DNA of 32,822 nt from Bacteroidota bacterium (GTDB lineage Bacteria > Bacteroidota > Bacteroidia > Flavobacteriales_F > PHOS-HE28): contig JAFDZF010000024.1 in NCBI GenBank assembly GCA_018267055.1, forward strand, positions 1 through 32,822. The letters are read 5' to 3'. The notes under the pieces were generated by a model that was not told where the DNA came from, ran no database searches, and saw only the letters and a program-made list of their open reading frames with translations. Both the position numbers and the translations under genes were made by a program. Each line of letters opens with the position of its first letter. Position 1 is the stretch's first letter. This document shows, piece after piece, positions 31,788-32,822 of this stretch.

Positions 31788-32822
31788 TCACCGGACGATC
31801 ATCCGCGCCACCGAACGGCCGCCTTCCGCACCCATCGCCTGCACGACATAGGTGCCCGGCGCCAGTGCGGCATCCAGGTGCAGCGCTCCGTTCCGCAGCG
31901 TCCGCGAAGGGCCCACGCGGCGTCCTTGCGCATCGAACAGCTCCACGCGGGCCTCGGCCAGGCCCGGAGCCGCCACCGTGCAATGGCCGTCGCTGGGGTT
32001 CGGCGCGATCATCAGGCTCGGCCGCACGCTCCCGGCATCGCCCACGCCGGTGCCGGACAGGTCCAGCTCGACATCGAGGGTGGTGTTCACGCCTTCCGGC
32101 AATTCCACACCCGTGATCGTCCGGTCGCTGTAGCCATCGGCATGCACGGTGATGTCGTACAGGCCCGGGGCCGTGAACCCGGTGCCGTAGCGGCCCTCCA
32201 GGTCGGACGTGGCCACGGCACCCGAAGCGCCGATGGTCACCGTGGCCCCGAAGATGTTCTCCCCGCTGCCGGCCTCCGTGATATGGCCATGCAGCCAGGT
32301 GGCATGCGTATAGGTGGGGGCCAGGATGAAGAGCCCGCGTTCGATGTCGCTCACCAGCAGGTTCCCGCTGGGCAGGAAGGGGTAGACGCCCCAGGCACCA
32401 TTGAAGCTGCTGCCCACGATGGGCGAGGTATCGTAATGGCCGGTCTCCACGAGCAGCTCGGGCACGGACGCATCATAGATCGTCACCCCGTAGGTGTAGT
32501 AGCTCGTCACCAGGAAATCGTGCAGCCAGTAAGTGTTGTGCGGGATGGGATGGTGGTCGGGATCGCTCTGCAGGCGGTCCACCTCGCGGATGTCGGTGGG
32601 ATCGCTCACGTCGTAGGCGGCGACGAAGGAGGCCGGCTGCTCATCGGTGGTGAAGAGGTAATGGCCGGTGTCATCGAGCCAGCAGTTGTGGGTGAAATGA
32701 TTGGGCGTGGGCTGGGTGCCGAGCAGCATGGGGCTGGCCGGGTCGCTTACGTCCACCATGGAGAAGAAGCCATCATTGATGTGCGCCCCATAGAGGGTGT
32801 CGCCGCGGGCGAAGCTGTCGTG
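31788..32822 (-). CDS. Choice-of-anchor B protein with T9SS sorting tail, C-terminal part
   Basis: At least 344 residues of a secreted protein whose N-terminus is beyond the window end; the frame stays open to base 32822. The visible LVIVD/YVTN-like repeats (GDTLYGAHINDGFFSMVDVSDPASPMLLGTQPTP, NCWLDDTGHYLFTTDE, AAYDVSDPTDIREVDRLQ, IPHNTYWLHDFLVTSYYTYGVTIYDAS, NGAWGVYPFLPSGNLLVSDIERGLFIL) match the choice-of-anchor B family. A carboxypeptidase-regulatory-like domain follows (HGHITEAGSGENIFGATVTIG to GVNTTLDVEL). The end (MIAPNPSDGHCTV, VELFDAQGRRVG, LAPGTYVVQAMGAEGGRSVARMIV) is a type A T9SS sorting domain, so the protein is exported by the type IX system and probably fixed to the surface. The ATG at 32757-32759 is internal. 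Confidence 0.92.
   Translation of the reverse strand, partial: HDSFARGDTLYGAHINDGFFSMVDVSDPASPMLLGTQPTPNHFTHNCWLDDTGHYLFTTDEQPASFVAAYDVSDPTDIREVDRLQSDPDHHPIPHNTYWLHDFLVTSYYTYGVTIYDASVPELLVETGHYDTSPIVGSSFNGAWGVYPFLPSGNLLVSDIERGLFILAPTYTHATWLHGHITEAGSGENIFGATVTIGASGAVATSDLEGRYGTGFTAPGLYDITVHADGYSDRTITGVELPEGVNTTLDVELDLSGTGVGDAGSVRPSLMIAPNPSDGHCTVAAPGLAEARVELFDAQGRRVGPSRTLRNGALHLDAALAPGTYVVQAMGAEGGRSVARMIVR

Overview
The window is one contiguous stretch of a GC-rich Bacteroidota chromosome, probably a member of Flavobacteriales with unusually high GC. The evidence is promoter boxes of the Bacteroidota type (TTG, about 19 bp, TAnnTTTG), starts without clear Shine-Dalgarno sequences, a bTHX ribosomal protein, a group II branched-chain aminotransferase, a Bacteroidota-type TamB protein, a START-like domain protein of the flavobacterial kind, and a choice-of-anchor B protein with a type IX secretion tail. 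Most of the window is ordinary, densely packed core genome. The lineage call is an inference from protein families, not from a marker alignment.

Layout, left to right. Positions 1-5515 hold the end of clpB, two unrecognised small genes, a SixA phosphatase, a secreted unknown protein, a membrane-anchored J-domain protein and ilvE. Positions 5623-8974 are a tightly coupled recQ-mpg-fmt operon. Then come an HU gene with a textbook promoter and terminator, trmH, a bTHX gene with a histone-like tail, pdxH, yqgE, and a minus-strand operon of rhomboid protease, GmhB-type phosphatase and class IV aminotransferase. An NTF2-like lipoprotein gene and a 36-residue Lys/Ala protein follow.

Positions 14654-15333 form a gene-free, GATC-rich spacer that ends in a perfect hairpin. 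Positions 15334-18908 look like a small integrated island. It starts with a C-terminal remnant of a phage terminase, carries a low-GC OLD-family ATPase-TOPRIM nuclease gene, a small phage-like ORF and a two-helix membrane coiled-coil protein, and ends at the 3' end of a tRNA-Met(CAU) gene. This is the best candidate for a little-described (probably anti-phage) system in the window.

After the tRNA, the core genome resumes: a START-like domain protein fused to a long histone-H1-like Lys/Ala/Pro region, an LptF/LptG permease, two GT4 glycosyltransferases and ribBA on the plus strand; then a 1470-residue TamB-domain protein on the minus strand, tsaD, a secreted TPR protein, and the C-terminal part of a choice-of-anchor B / T9SS protein cut by the window end. 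The permease, TamB protein and glycosyltransferases together point to envelope building. Three separate genes carry histone-like Lys/Ala tails, suggesting nucleoid or RNA binding is elaborated in this organism.
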